DNA from: Maribellus comscasis
GTDB lineage: Bacteria > Bacteroidota > Bacteroidia > Bacteroidales > Prolixibacteraceae
Direction of reading: 5' to 3'
Length of the DNA stretch: 64,000 nt
Assembly: GCF_009762775.1 (NCBI RefSeq)
Contig: NZ_CP046401.1
Span: 3,286,001 to 3,350,000 of the forward strand
Part shown: piece after piece, positions 8,527 to 17,896 of the stretch
How positions within the stretch are numbered: position 1 is the first letter of the stretch
Layout of the letters: the number at the start of each line of letters is the position of its first letter
The notes under the pieces: generated by a model
The model's input: the letters and a program-made list of their open reading frames with translations, nothing else
Databases searched by the model: none
Told to the model about the DNA's origin: nothing
Translations under genes and position numbers: made by a program

Positions 8527-9180
8527 TTACCCCATCAAAACCTCGTACAACTCTTCAACGGTTTCAACATAGTAATCGGGATTGGCATTTTTTAAATCTT
8601 CCTCTTTGCCAAAACCATATGCTACAGCAACCGTTGTAAGTCCCTTTGCTTTCCCTCCTTCAATGTCATAAACCGTGTCGCCAACCATAGCAACATTTAG
8701 GAAAGGTTTAATCCGGTGTACCGTTAAAATGTCAGAGATGATTGATGTTTTGTTTGCGCTGTGCCCGCCGTAATCTGCACCTTTCAGCTGAATTATATAT
8801 TTGTCGAATTCGAAATGCTCGATGATTTGTTGGGCAAATTTTTCAAGCTTCGAGGTTGCCACATACATTTTAACACCTCCAAAATGTAAATCTTCGAGCA
8901 ATTGATAGATGCCCGGATACGGTTCATTCTCGTGCCAGCCGTTTTCACTGTAATAATCGCGAAAATATTCAACTGCCAGTTTTGTGTTTCTTTCATTTAG
9001 TCCAAACAGCTGACTAAATCCCCATTGCAAAGGCGGACCGATAAATTTATCAAGTACATCTTCTGAATAACCATGTATTTGCATGTGCTCCAATGCATAC
9101 AACAATGAGTTGCGTATACCGCGGGTATTGTCCGTTAGTGTGCCGTCGAGGTCGAAAATAATGTGTGAAAAGTTTGCCAT
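8527..9180 (-). CDS. HAD hydrolase, phosphoglycolate-phosphatase-like
   Basis: A 217-residue haloacid-dehalogenase phosphatase with the motifs in order: FDLDGTLTDN (nucleophile Asp), VATSKLEKFA (motif II), Lys in SANKTSI (motif III) and MVGDTVYDIEGG (motif IV). A helical cap lies between motifs I and II as in the Gph/PGP group. Substrate is not certain; phosphoglycolate, a pyrophosphate or a nucleotide are all possible. It is the first gene of the operon running down to the S4 gene. A near-perfect promoter box (TACCTTCG, minus strand 9203-9196) lies 16 bases before the ATG. Confidence 0.9.
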   Translation of the reverse strand: MANFSHIIFDLDGTLTDNTRGIRNSLLYALEHMQIHGYSEDVLDKFIGPPLQWGFSQLFGLNERNTKLAVEYFRDYYSENGWHENEPYPGIYQLLEDLHFGGVKMYVATSKLEKFAQQIIEHFEFDKYIIQLKGADYGGHSANKTSIISDILTVHRIKPFLNVAMVGDTVYDIEGGKAKGLTTVAVAYGFGKEEDLKNANPDYYVETVEELYEVLMG

Positions 9181-9281
9181 ATGTTTTTAAAAATACGAAG
9201 GTACGCCAATAGATTGAAAAAATTGAGAACATCGGAATGGTTTTTGGTAATTCTCAAAGTAAGTTATGTAAACAAAGCAGG

Positions 9282-10883
9282 ATGAAAACAAAATTCGTAA
9301 TGTTATTTTTAGCTTTCTTGCTAACAACAAGTTTTGCGAATAAAGTTTTTGGAATTTTCTTTAAACCCGATTCTATTCAAATTGAGATTGACACTGAGCA
9401 ACTTATTCTCCCCGGTGAATCTTTTAATTTCGGTGTAACTTCATATCACCGAAAAGGAAAGATAAGAAAAACACTTGGGATGCAAGGTGGTTTTGTGTTC
9501 TGGTGGCATTATGAGGTTGAAGTCACCGGGGGAACATTTTCATCTGGAAAAATTACCGTAAATGAACGATTGATGCCTTCAAAAGGCAAATATGTAGAAG
9601 TAAAAGTTTTTCCAAAAAGACGCCCAAAACTTATACAACAGATTTTGATTCCGCTTAACTATGAAACAGCGGCGGTGTTTCACCCCGTTAGTAATTTTGA
9701 TAAAGCGCCCGGGAGTATTGTCAAGGGGGAAATTGTTTCAAAATTCGACAATGGGAAAATCAGGGTTTTAAAAAAGCTGGCTAAAAATACGGAAGCTGAA
9801 AAATATCAGTTTACAGCGTTTGGTGGTAGTTTTATCAATGGAAAATTCAGAATTGATCCTGATTTTATGAATATTGAGAACCACTCGGCCGGACTTATTG
9901 TACAGTCGTTACGGAATGAGTCGGTAGCTGATACTTTTAATGTAAAGCTCGACTATAAACATCATTATAAATTGAATTTTAAAGGGCAATGGGGTTTTTC
10001 AGGAATGTCGGGAAGTGACGGAATAGATGGAGGAAGAGGAAGGAATGGGATGAGCGGAGAATTTGGCCAAAACGGCGAGTCCGGTTATAAGGGGCCGGAT
10101 ATTGGCGTTTGGGCTGATCTTTATATGGATTCGATACTAAATGGTTATTTGCTCTACGTGTTTGTGGAGAATTTTGAGTCGGGAGAGGAATTTCGATATC
10201 TTATCAACCCTGACGGTGGAAGTTTTACAGTTTCTTCTGTTGGCGGAGATGGGGGCAGAGGAGGAAATGGTGGCGATGGTGGTGACGGTGGTACAGGTGT
10301 TGACGGAGATGTGTGGTTTTCATATAAAACTGTGGAACAAAAGGTAAAAAAGCCTCGTACCAGAAAAGTCGCAAAAACAGTTAAAACGAGAACAAAGGAT
10401 AAAGATGGTAAGGTAATAGAAGTGGAAAAAACTGTGATGGTTGATGAAGTCTACTATGTTGAAGTTGTTGAAAGGCATGTTATAACTGTGGAAAACAGAG
10501 AACCGGGAGGAACCGGAGGCAATGGAGGCAATGGAGGAGGTGGTGGTTTTGGCGGTTCCGGTGGTGCTGGCGGAGATATGTACTTTTATTTTACCGAAGA
10601 CGGATGGGTATTCGAAAACTTATTTACTGCGATAAATAATGGCGGTTCCGGTGGCGCTAATGGTAGTGGTGGTGCAGGTGGTAACGGTGGAAGAGGCGGA
10701 TTAGGAGACCCCAGCGGTAAAAGTGGGTATTGTGGAGCTGATGGGGCCTCTGCTTTTGGTTGGGGATCAAGTGGTCAGGAAGGAAGAGTTTTTAAGGAAA
10801 CAACAGACGAATTTTATATTATTCAACCAACAGAAGAAACGACAGCTGAAAAAACTTCACTGTTTGACACAAGTATTTATTAA
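9282..10883 (+). CDS. Secreted glycine-rich (polyglycine/collagen-like) protein
   Basis: About 533 residues, starting at the ATG at 9282, after which a clean signal peptide follows; an upstream in-frame ATG at 9237 would place the signal too far inside. After about 230 residues of beta-rich sequence come four glycine-rich blocks (about residues 241-271, 320-343, 408-433 and 453-493) with patterns such as GGDGGRGGNGGDGG and GGTGGNGGNGGGGG, separated by short beta segments rich in aromatic residues. Between blocks 2 and 3 is a strongly charged stretch rich in Lys, Arg, Val and Glu (about 347-406). The GGX repeats suggest polyglycine-II helix packing. No T9SS tail domain is seen. Function unknown; likely a surface or matrix protein. 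Confidence 0.8.
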   Translation: MKTKFVMLFLAFLLTTSFANKVFGIFFKPDSIQIEIDTEQLILPGESFNFGVTSYHRKGKIRKTLGMQGGFVFWWHYEVEVTGGTFSSGKITVNERLMPSKGKYVEVKVFPKRRPKLIQQILIPLNYETAAVFHPVSNFDKAPGSIVKGEIVSKFDNGKIRVLKKLAKNTEAEKYQFTAFGGSFINGKFRIDPDFMNIENHSAGLIVQSLRNESVADTFNVKLDYKHHYKLNFKGQWGFSGMSGSDGIDGGRGRNGMSGEFGQNGESGYKGPDIGVWADLYMDSILNGYLLYVFVENFESGEEFRYLINPDGGSFTVSSVGGDGGRGGNGGDGGDGGTGVDGDVWFSYKTVEQKVKKPRTRKVAKTVKTRTKDKDGKVIEVEKTVMVDEVYYVEVVERHVITVENREPGGTGGNGGNGGGGGFGGSGGAGGDMYFYFTEDGWVFENLFTAINNGGSGGANGSGGAGGNGGRGGLGDPSGKSGYCGADGASAFGWGSSGQEGRVFKETTDEFYIIQPTEETTAEKTSLFDTSIY

Positions 10884-10936
10884 AGGAATTAAAAGAATCA
10901 GACTCATTTATAAAAGTAACCACAAGAAATTTCCAC

Positions 10937-10944
10937 TATCTTTG
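10937..10944 (+). promoter_or_regulatory. metG promoter -7 box
   Basis: TATCTTTG, a perfect match to the Bacteroidota TAnnTTTG box, 33 bases before the metG ATG. Confidence 0.6.
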
Positions 10945-10977
10945 TTGCCCAAAATGAAATTTTAAAGCTTTTCAAAA

Positions 10978-13011
10978 ATGACAGACTTTAAGCGTACACT
11001 GATTACAACCGCGTTGCCTTATGCTAATGGGCCGATTCATATTGGTCACCTGGCCGGTGTTTATGTTCCGGCTGATATTTATGCCCGCTACCTTCGTTTA
11101 AAAAATGAAGATGTATTGATGATTGGCGGGTCGGATGAGCATGGTGTACCTATTACTTTGAAAGCAAAAAATGAAGGAGTAACTCCGCAGGATATTGTTG
11201 ACAGATATCATAACATCATAAAAGAGTCGTTTCAGAAATTTGGGATTTCGTTTGATGTGTATTCCCGCACCAGTTCTAAAACTCACCACGAAACAGCTGC
11301 TGAATTTTTTAAAAAACTGTACGATACCGGGAAGTTTATCGAAAAGACTTCGGAACAATATTACGATGAGGAGAATAATCAGTTTTTGGCCGATCGTTAT
11401 ATTATCGGCACCTGTCCGAAATGCGGTTTTGAGAAAGCTTACGGCGACCAGTGTGAAAGCTGTGGAACCTCGCTCAGCCCTACAGAGCTGATAAATCCAA
11501 CTTCAATGATTAGCGGAAACCAGCCGGTTTTGAAGGAGACCAAACACTGGTATTTACCGCTTGACCAGTATGAGACCTGGCTTAAAGAATGGATTTTGGA
11601 AGGGCATAAAGAATGGAAACCCAATGTGTATGGTCAGGTAAAGTCGTGGATTGACAGCGGTTTGCAGCCGCGAGCCGTTACACGCGACCTTAATTGGGGA
11701 GTGCCGGTACCCGTGGAGGGAGTGGAAGGAAAAGTATTGTATGTTTGGTTTGATGCACCAATTGGTTACATTTCGGCTACCAAAGAATTAACACCGGAGT
11801 GGGAAACATACTGGAAAGACCCTGAAACACGAATGTTACATTTTATCGGGAAAGATAACATCGTATTTCATTGTATTATTTTCCCGACGATGTTAAAAGC
11901 TGAGGGAACTTTTAACCTCCCGGAAAACGTGCCGGCCAATGAATTTCTAAATCTTGAAAACGACAAAATCTCAACTTCCAGAAACTGGGCGGTTTGGTTG
12001 CACGAATATCTGGAGGAATTTCCGGGAAAAGAAGACGTGCTAAAATATGTTCTTACCGCAAATGCGCCCGAAACAAAAGACAATGACTTTACCTGGAAAG
12101 ATTTTCAGACCCGGAACAACAATGAGTTGGTTGCTATTCTTGGAAATTTTGTGAACCGCGCACTGGTTCTTACACATAAATATTTTGACGGAGAAGTACC
12201 TGCTCCGGGCGAACTGACAAATTACGATAAAGAGACTCTCGAATCTATTTCAGCAATAAAAGCTGAAGTTGAAAAAAGTCTTGACAGTTTCCGGATTCGT
12301 GAAGCGCTAAAGAATGCAATGGATTTAGCCCGTTTAGGGAACAAATATCTGGCCGATGAGGAACCGTGGAAAGTTTATAAAACGGATGTTGAACGTGTTA
12401 AAACGATCCTGAATATTTGTTTGCAGATTTCCGCAAATCTGACGATTTGTTTAGAGCCATTCCTCCCATTTAGTATGGAGAGACTGCGTGGTTTTCTGAA
12501 TTTTACAAAACAAGACTGGAGTAAACTTGGCTGGACAAATCTGATTCCGGAAAGCCACAAACTCAATAAACCGGAATTACTTTTTGAAAAAATTGAAGAC
12601 AGCGTGATTGAAGTTCAGCTTAAAAAGTTGATGGATACTAAAAAAGCCAACGAATTAGCAGAGGCAAAAGCAAAACCTGCAAAAGATAGTATTGAATTTG
12701 ATGATTTCGGGAAAATGGATATCCGCGTTGGAACCGTTTTGGAAGCTGAAAAAGTGGCAAAAACCAAAAAGCTTTTGAAGTTGAAAATCGATACTGGTTT
12801 TGATAAACGCACGGTGGTTTCGGGAATTGCTGAATATTATAAACCAGAAGATTTGATTGGGAAGCAGGTGTCAATCCTGGTGAATCTGGAACCCAAAAAA
12901 CTTCGGGGCATTGAATCGCAGGGAATGATTTTGTGTGCCGAAAATGCAGATGGTTCATTGTCGATTGTGGAACCTGACAAAAAGGTAAAAAGTGGTTCAG
13001 AGATTCGTTAG
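10978..13011 (+). CDS. metG: Methionyl-tRNA synthetase
   Basis: The class I synthetase that charges tRNA-Met. It carries the HIGH-type motif [14 protein letters not shown] (residues 14-27), a zinc knuckle [18 protein letters not shown] (about 145-162), the KMSKS equivalent KISTSRNW (about 330), an anticodon-binding helical domain, and a C-terminal EMAP/Trbp111 tRNA-binding domain ([17 protein letters not shown] to the end, about 575-677) that dimerises the enzyme. The length of 677 matches the long MetG form. It has its own promoter box, separate from the glycine-rich gene upstream. Confidence 0.97.
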   Translation: MTDFKRTLITTALPYANGPIHIGHLAGVYVPADIYARYLRLKNEDVLMIGGSDEHGVPITLKAKNEGVTPQDIVDRYHNIIKESFQKFGISFDVYSRTSSKTHHETAAEFFKKLYDTGKFIEKTSEQYYDEENNQFLADRYIIGTCPKCGFEKAYGDQCESCGTSLSPTELINPTSMISGNQPVLKETKHWYLPLDQYETWLKEWILEGHKEWKPNVYGQVKSWIDSGLQPRAVTRDLNWGVPVPVEGVEGKVLYVWFDAPIGYISATKELTPEWETYWKDPETRMLHFIGKDNIVFHCIIFPTMLKAEGTFNLPENVPANEFLNLENDKISTSRNWAVWLHEYLEEFPGKEDVLKYVLTANAPETKDNDFTWKDFQTRNNNELVAILGNFVNRALVLTHKYFDGEVPAPGELTNYDKETLESISAIKAEVEKSLDSFRIREALKNAMDLARLGNKYLADEEPWKVYKTDVERVKTILNICLQISANLTICLEPFLPFSMERLRGFLNFTKQDWSKLGWTNLIPESHKLNKPELLFEKIEDSVIEVQLKKLMDTKKANELAEAKAKPAKDSIEFDDFGKMDIRVGTVLEAEKVAKTKKLLKLKIDTGFDKRTVVSGIAEYYKPEDLIGKQVSILVNLEPKKLRGIESQGMILCAENADGSLSIVEPDKKVKSGSEIR

Positions 13012-13044
13012 CCTTGGAGTGAGGGAGCTTTTTAATATTTGGGA

Positions 13045-13494
13045 ATGATAACTGCACAAAGAACCAATTCAGGGGATAAGGATTTTATCGATTTGGTTTC
13101 CTCTTTGGATGCTTTGCTTTCAGTTTTGGATGGACGTGAGCATGATTTTTATAATCAGTTTAATAAAATTGATAAAATAAAATATGTGGTAGTCGCTTAC
13201 GATGATGGAATCCCTGTTGCCTGTGGGGCGGTTAAAAAGTATGACAAGGACACGATGGAGGTCAAACGAATGTTTACACACGAGGCATACCGGGGGAGAG
13301 GAATCGCTTCACTCGTTTTAGCGGAGTTGGAAGAATGGGCAAAGGAGCTTGCATTTTCGAAGTGTATTCTTGAAACAGGGAAAAGACAACCGGAAGCGGT
13401 AAGACTTTATAAAAAGAATGGCTACCGGCAAATTCCGAATTTTGGTCAATATGCTACAATGCAAAATAGTGTTTGTTTTGAAAAACATCTATAG
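13045..13494 (+). CDS. GNAT family N-acetyltransferase
   Basis: A single GNAT domain of about 149 residues. The acetyl-CoA-binding motif A is RGRGIASLVLAELEEWA, followed by CILETGKRQPEAVRLYKKNGY, the usual motif B end. A TTG at 13039 is in frame but the ATG at 13045 is the more natural start. Substrate cannot be inferred. It follows metG by 33 bases and ends at a hairpin terminator. Confidence 0.88.
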   Translation: MITAQRTNSGDKDFIDLVSSLDALLSVLDGREHDFYNQFNKIDKIKYVVVAYDDGIPVACGAVKKYDKDTMEVKRMFTHEAYRGRGIASLVLAELEEWAKELAFSKCILETGKRQPEAVRLYKKNGYRQIPNFGQYATMQNSVCFEKHL

Positions 13495-13508
13495 AAACAA
13501 AGAGTAAC

Positions 13509-13534
13509 AAGCATCAACTCTTGTTGGTGCTTTT
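13509..13534 (+). terminator. Terminator after the acetyltransferase gene
   Basis: AAGCATCAAC (13509-13518) pairs with GTTGGTGCTT (13523-13532), one wobble, four-base loop, followed by a short T run. Confidence 0.6.
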
Positions 13535-13588
13535 CCGTAAGTTGCCTTGCCGGGTTAAATCGGGTAGGCGCTTACTCAACATATATAA

Positions 13589-13619
13589 AACCGCTTTTGT
13601 ACGCAAGAGCGGTTTTTTT
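13589..13619. terminator. Bidirectional terminator
   Basis: An 11-base stem (13589-13599 with 13604-13614, one wobble) with a four-base loop has a T run on the plus side and an AT-rich T run on the minus side. It separates the convergent acetyltransferase and beta-helix lipoprotein genes. Confidence 0.75.
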
Positions 13620-15066
13620 ATTCCTCTTCCTGCGCGACCCACTCCAGTGCACCCAAATCCGGGCCATCGTCGGCAAGACGTGAGTTGTTGTTTAAGTCGA
13701 AAGGAAAAAGATTGGCAATGTCGGAATTTCCGATATCTCTGGCAGGAGATAATGAATCAATGGCATAGTTATAATCGTATGGGTCTTCAAACAGAGGGTC
13801 TTTATTAAACAGAGAATTTGTAAAAACCATATCGTTTTCAACGGTATTTAAAAGAGTGTTGAGTAAACAGGTATTAAAATTTACAATAAATGGACTGCTC
13901 TCTGCTATGCTATATGAAACTTCGTTGTTAACATTTCCATAAACAATACAGTTGTTAAACTCGGCATCCAGATCAAAACCAAAAGTTTGTTCGTCAATTT
14001 CATAGTAATTGTTTAAAAAGAGTGCCGGAACCGTTCGGGTACTACCGGTGTAGTAGTTTGCTATTGTGTTGTGGTTAAATTCATAATGGCCGCCAAATCG
14101 AAGCGCAACAGTATATGAACCGCTGTTGGCGAAAATACAGTTTGAAGCTTTTACAAAAGTTGTTCGCGCATCCAGACAGTTTAGTGTCATGTTTTCGATT
14201 ACTGAGTTCTGTAAAGTCAACACAGGATTATCTGAAGCACCCAGCGTGTCCACCTGTATACCTTTTTCTGCATTTTTGATGTTTGCATGATTAATATGAT
14301 TGTTTACACTTCCGGCAAGAAAATGTAACCCGCCAAAAACATAAATACTTCCGCTGCTAAGCGTAGTATAAGCGCCCCATTGCCCCGGAACATTTTTGTA
14401 TGTTTCTTCGAGCCTGTCGCCCAAAAAATTTACAGGCTCATCAGCAGTTCCGTTTACGAGCAGAGTTCCATGAACAAACAAACTCGAACCCTCATGGAAA
14501 TGTATTCGGCACCCGGCATCAATTGTAAGTGTTTCCATTGAATCTACAAGAACCGAATTGTAAATTAAATAAGGTTTGTCATTTGGCCAATGTTGCGATT
14601 TAATTGTCTTACCATCAAAAAGATGGAAGTCTTGTCCAAAAGCAATTAAATCAACATCCTGTGTGTTGCCGTTTAAATTAAATACGATGGAATCGTGTAT
14701 TACCATCGGCAAATCCTGCCCGGTAGGGTCAACTGTTACTTCGACAAAAATATACATGCTGTCCTTTCCGTAAATAGTAAAATTATCACCGTTGTTGGTT
14801 TGCACTCCGTTAATATTCAGCCGGAAGGGAGAATTGTCGCCTCCGGCAAGCCTGATGTTTGAAATGTTTACCGAATTGTTTTCAGGGTTTTTTACTCTGA
14901 AAGATTTGGTGGTTGAACCTATTGTTGTAAAAACAGTGTCAAATGAAACTGTATCAGCAGAAAACTCCAGTTTTACATTTGGGCTTGTAGTAATTGCCTC
15001 TTCGTTACAGGAAAAGATAAGGGCGCCTGAAAGGAGTACAAAGATGAAGTGTATAGCTTTTTTCAT
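13618..15066 (-). CDS. Lipoprotein with right-handed parallel beta-helix
   Basis: A 482-residue lipoprotein: signal with lipobox ending at Cys20 (GALIFSCNEE), an Ig-like beta domain (about 30-140, FSADTVSFDTVFTTIGSTTKS, a typical abnormal-spindle-like/DUF1573-type edge), then repeated short beta coils with N-rich turns (LQNSVIENMTLN, ASNCIFANSG, EFNNCIVYGN) typical of a parallel beta-helix. The C-terminal SPARDIGNSDIANLFPFDLNNN…GPDLGALEW is the usual closing motif of Bacteroidota right-handed beta-helix proteins. Role unknown; such proteins bind or act on polysaccharides at the cell surface. No catalytic residues identified. Confidence 0.85.
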   Translation of the reverse strand: MKKAIHFIFVLLSGALIFSCNEEAITTSPNVKLEFSADTVSFDTVFTTIGSTTKSFRVKNPENNSVNISNIRLAGGDNSPFRLNINGVQTNNGDNFTIYGKDSMYIFVEVTVDPTGQDLPMVIHDSIVFNLNGNTQDVDLIAFGQDFHLFDGKTIKSQHWPNDKPYLIYNSVLVDSMETLTIDAGCRIHFHEGSSLFVHGTLLVNGTADEPVNFLGDRLEETYKNVPGQWGAYTTLSSGSIYVFGGLHFLAGSVNNHINHANIKNAEKGIQVDTLGASDNPVLTLQNSVIENMTLNCLDARTTFVKASNCIFANSGSYTVALRFGGHYEFNHNTIANYYTGSTRTVPALFLNNYYEIDEQTFGFDLDAEFNNCIVYGNVNNEVSYSIAESSPFIVNFNTCLLNTLLNTVENDMVFTNSLFNKDPLFEDPYDYNYAIDSLSPARDIGNSDIANLFPFDLNNNSRLADDGPDLGALEWVAQEEE

Positions 15067-15162
15067 GATCTGTTTTTCAAATCAAACGAAACAATTCAAC
15101 TAAATTGTATGGGGAAACAGTATAAAAATATGTGAGAAAATTGTAAACGAATTCGTCTGTTT

Positions 15163-15663
15163 CTATATGATGACAAAAAATACGATCAATAAAATTAAAA
15201 GCATAAAAAGCACAAACTGGTTCCGCACAAATAAGCCGAGAAGGATAAGAATATCAACCTCCTCATTCATAGGAGAATTAATTTCAACTTCACCTTTGTC
15301 TTTTGTGATAAATTCGTTTGAACTGTATTTGATGATTTCGTCTCCGTTAAATTTCCATGACCACTGCGATTGCCAAAAGTTGTTTATTTCCAACTCGAAA
15401 CGTTTTCCGTTAATTACAACGTCACTTTTCGGGTTAAACAAATTAACCATAACGGTAGCCAGTAACGACTGATCGTTGGCATCGTAGATTTCTAGTTTCG
15501 ACAGGAAAAATTCACGGTTTAGTGTAAAAAGTTTTCCGTTTATCAAGGCTTGTGCCTTTGAGCTCAAAATATTCTCCCACTGAATTTTCCCGATCTGTTC
15601 GTTTCCTCTTTTTAATTCCAGTTTCGAACCAAAGATTTCTTTTGTCCACTGCAACTTGTCCAT
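15163..15663 (-). CDS. Hypothetical protein with C-terminal membrane anchor
   Basis: About 166 residues from the ATG at 15663; an upstream in-frame ATG at 15744 adds 27 residues of less convincing sequence. The body is made of short beta strands (GSKLELKRGNEQIGKIQWEN, QALINGKLFTLNRE, DVVINGKRFELEI), and the last 20-25 residues are one strongly hydrophobic helix (QFVLFMLLILLIVFFVII). The strand pattern recalls the tubby/LURP-one-like fold, but this is only an impression. The gene stands alone between the beta-helix lipoprotein and the broken barrel gene. Confidence 0.7.
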   Translation of the reverse strand: MDKLQWTKEIFGSKLELKRGNEQIGKIQWENILSSKAQALINGKLFTLNREFFLSKLEIYDANDQSLLATVMVNLFNPKSDVVINGKRFELEINNFWQSQWSWKFNGDEIIKYSSNEFITKDKGEVEINSPMNEEVDILILLGLFVRNQFVLFMLLILLIVFFVII

Positions 15664-15887
15664 CTCAACTTTTTCTTTAAGGAGATGCAATTTAGGAAAA
15701 TAATCTGTGGCTGTAAACTCAAATCGTATCCAAAAAACATCCAAAATGTTAATTTTTGCAAACTTTCGTTATCGGCTATTCATATTATTATGTTCGGGAG
15801 GAGATGTTTTGTAATATATATTTTGTTTCCGGAGATTGAAGTTATGTTTTTAACTTTAAAAGCTCAAATAAAAAGCTCTCAATACAA

Positions 15888-16340
15888 ATGAAATCAAGAA
15901 GACTATTTTTGAATGTTGGTAAAATTTTTTTTACTTTTTTGTTTTTATCATTTTCAATATCGTTGTTTTCTCAGGTAAAAGTAACCGGTTATTCAACCTA
16001 TGTTTTAGGAGTATCTGCTCCGATACATGAAAAAATCAGTGCGGAAATAAAGACTTTTCCCAACCGTGGAATGCTCAAACATGTTGATCTGGAGTTGGAT
16101 TGTTTTTATCATTTTAAAGCCGGAGATTTTCACCAGTTCCACGCCTGAATAGGGTTGGGTGTTGAACCATATGAAGGAGATGCATGGCTTAGTTTTCCTG
16201 TGGCTTTAGAAGTTTTTCCTATTCAATCGTTTAAACGTTTTTCATTTTTGTTTGAGCTTTCACCCGAGGTTTATTTTGAGGAATATGTTAATCTCAGATA
16301 TTTGTGGGGAATCAGGTATTCTTTTGGGAAGAAATCGTAA
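15888..16340 (+). pseudogene. Small outer-membrane protein broken by one in-frame TGA
   Basis: The first half (15888-16148) has a signal peptide ending at LFSQ and strand-like sequence (VKVTGYSTYVLGVSA…). After the TGA at 16146-16148 the same frame stays open without a gap to the TAA at 16338-16340 (IGLGVEPYEGDAWLSF…YLWGIRYSFGKKS), and the closing aromatic strand looks like the end of a small outer-membrane beta-barrel of about 150 residues. One base change (for example G to T in GGA) explains the stop. It could be a real nonsense mutation, a sequencing error, or a programmed event; no selenocysteine apparatus is seen nearby. Confidence 0.7.
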
Positions 16341-16347
16341 ACAAGAA

Positions 16348-16378
16348 AAAATGCCGACCTTATTGTGGACGGCATTTT
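16348..16378. terminator. Bidirectional terminator
   Basis: A perfect 9-base stem AAAATGCCG/CGGCATTTT (16348-16356 and 16370-16378) lies between the convergent barrel remnant and fasciclin gene, with A/T runs on both outer sides. Confidence 0.7.
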
Positions 16379-16397
16379 CATGGCGTATTTTAATGTT

Positions 16398-16898
16398 TTA
16401 GTTGGGCAACAAAACCCTGTCTATTACATGAATTACTCCATTCTTCCCTTCAACATCTGCTGCCACAACTTTACTATCGTTTATTTTAACTCCTTCAGTT
16501 AAATCGATTTTGATTTTTTTGCCATTTAATGTAGTTACACTTGTATTCGATAAGTCACCCGACATAACTTTTCCCGAAACTACATGGTAAGTTAAAATTG
16601 GCGTCAATTGCTCTGCAGTTAAATCTTCAATTCCATTAACTCCCAATTTAGTGAACAGACTTTTAAACGCTTCGTTGGTGGGAGCAAATACCGTAAAAGG
16701 GCCTTCTGTACTTAACGCCTCAACCAATTCTGCCTTTTTTACTGCATCCACCAGGATTGAAAAGTCGGGATTTGACACGGCAATTTCTACTACTGTTGAT
16801 GAACCGGAATCCTTTGTTGCAAAAGAATTCATACTTACTCCAAAGCCAAGTACCATAATAAGTACTACTGATGATAGTTTTTGAAACGATTTTTTCAT
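16398..16898 (-). CDS. Secreted single fasciclin-domain protein
   Basis: A 166-residue exported protein: signal peptide (about 1-27, ending NSFA) followed by one FAS1 domain. The family's H1 and H2 motifs are present: GPFTVFAPTNEAFKSLF and NGVIHVIDRVLLPN, with the conserved ILTYHVVSGKV between them. FAS1 domains mediate adhesion or bind small ligands. It is 44 bases downstream of the two-domain gene and very similar to it, so the pair most likely arose by duplication. Confidence 0.9.
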   Translation of the reverse strand: MKKSFQKLSSVVLIMVLGFGVSMNSFATKDSGSSTVVEIAVSNPDFSILVDAVKKAELVEALSTEGPFTVFAPTNEAFKSLFTKLGVNGIEDLTAEQLTPILTYHVVSGKVMSGDLSNTSVTTLNGKKIKIDLTEGVKINDSKVVAADVEGKNGVIHVIDRVLLPN

Positions 16899-16942
16899 GA
16901 TTTCTGAATTTATAAATGTTAATTGTAAAAACTCTTTTTATT

Positions 16943-17896
16943 CTATTCGGGTAGTAACACCTGGTCAATTATATGTACTATTCCGTTGGTTCCCTGAATA
17001 TCGGTAACAAGTACTTTAGCTTCTCCATTTAATAGAACCTCCGAGCCGAGTGAAACGTCAAACGATTCGCCTGAAACAGTTGTCACCATTCCGTTTGATA
17101 ATTCGGTTGAAAGAACATTGTCGCCTACAACATGATAGGTAAGAATAGAAGATAGCGTTTCAACCGGAACTTCATCTAACCCGGAAATTCCAAGTGTGTT
17201 AAAAAGATCTGAGAAAGCAGCATTTGTAGGTGCGAACACAGTAAAGGGACCAACAGCACTTAATGTTTCAACCAAATCGGCTTTCACTACTGCTGCAACC
17301 AGCGAACTAAAATCGTTTGCGTAAGTTGCGATATCGACAACTGTTGGAGGGAACATTACCTTATCAATTACGTGAATTACGCCATTTGATGCCTGAACAT
17401 CAACCGCAGTCACCACAGCATTATTAATCGTTACATTATCTCCCGTATTTACCCAGAGAGAAACTGCTTCTCCATCAGGAGATTCTGTGTTTAAACTGGG
17501 AACAGCACCTGTAGATAAATCAGCGGAATAGACTTGTCCGGCAACTACATGGTATTTTAAAATATTAGCAAGAGATGCAGCGTCAATATCATCTAAGCCG
17601 GATACGCCCAAATCACTAAAAAGCGACGAAAATGCTTCGTCGCTTGGAGCAAATACCGTTAAATCACTTTCTGTACTGAGAAAATCAGCCAGTCCTGCTT
17701 TTTGGGCAGCTTCAATCAGAGTTTCAAACTGCCCTGCCTCTTGTGCAACCTCAACAATGTTTTTTTCATCGGGTTGAGGCACTGGTTCGTCGTTGTCGTT
17801 TTCACATGCGGTAAAAACGAGTAATCCCATTAATACGATCAATGGTAAAAATCCTGAGCTTGATTTCATTGTCTTCATGTTTTTAGTTGTTTTCAT
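16943..17896 (-). CDS. Lipoprotein with two fasciclin domains
   Basis: A 317-residue lipoprotein with the lipobox LLVFTAC at about residues 25-31, then two tandem FAS1 domains (about 45-183 and 184-317). Each has the VFAP(S/T)(D/N)AAF, KYHVVAGQV/TYHVVGDNV and NG(V/I)(I/V)H(V/I)ID motifs. In-frame ATGs at 17878 and 17869 are alternative starts that leave the signal intact. Encoded just upstream of the single-domain gene in the same direction, so the operon supplies one anchored and one freely exported FAS1 protein. Likely surface adhesion. Confidence 0.92.
   Translation of the reverse strand: MKTTKNMKTMKSSSGFLPLIVLMGLLVFTACENDNDEPVPQPDEKNIVEVAQEAGQFETLIEAAQKAGLADFLSTESDLTVFAPSDEAFSSLFSDLGVSGLDDIDAASLANILKYHVVAGQVYSADLSTGAVPSLNTESPDGEAVSLWVNTGDNVTINNAVVTAVDVQASNGVIHVIDKVMFPPTVVDIATYANDFSSLVAAVVKADLVETLSAVGPFTVFAPTNAAFSDLFNTLGISGLDEVPVETLSSILTYHVVGDNVLSTELSNGMVTTVSGESFDVSLGSEVLLNGEAKVLVTDIQGTNGIVHIIDQVLLPE

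Noticed and set aside
12638..13057. 139-residue reading frame antisense to metG
   Set aside because: It lies wholly opposite conserved metG codons and has no family resemblance; a shadow frame.
16146..16148. Selenocysteine codon in the broken barrel gene
   Set aside because: No selenocysteine insertion hairpin follows the TGA and no selenoprotein genes are in the window; a nonsense change is simpler.
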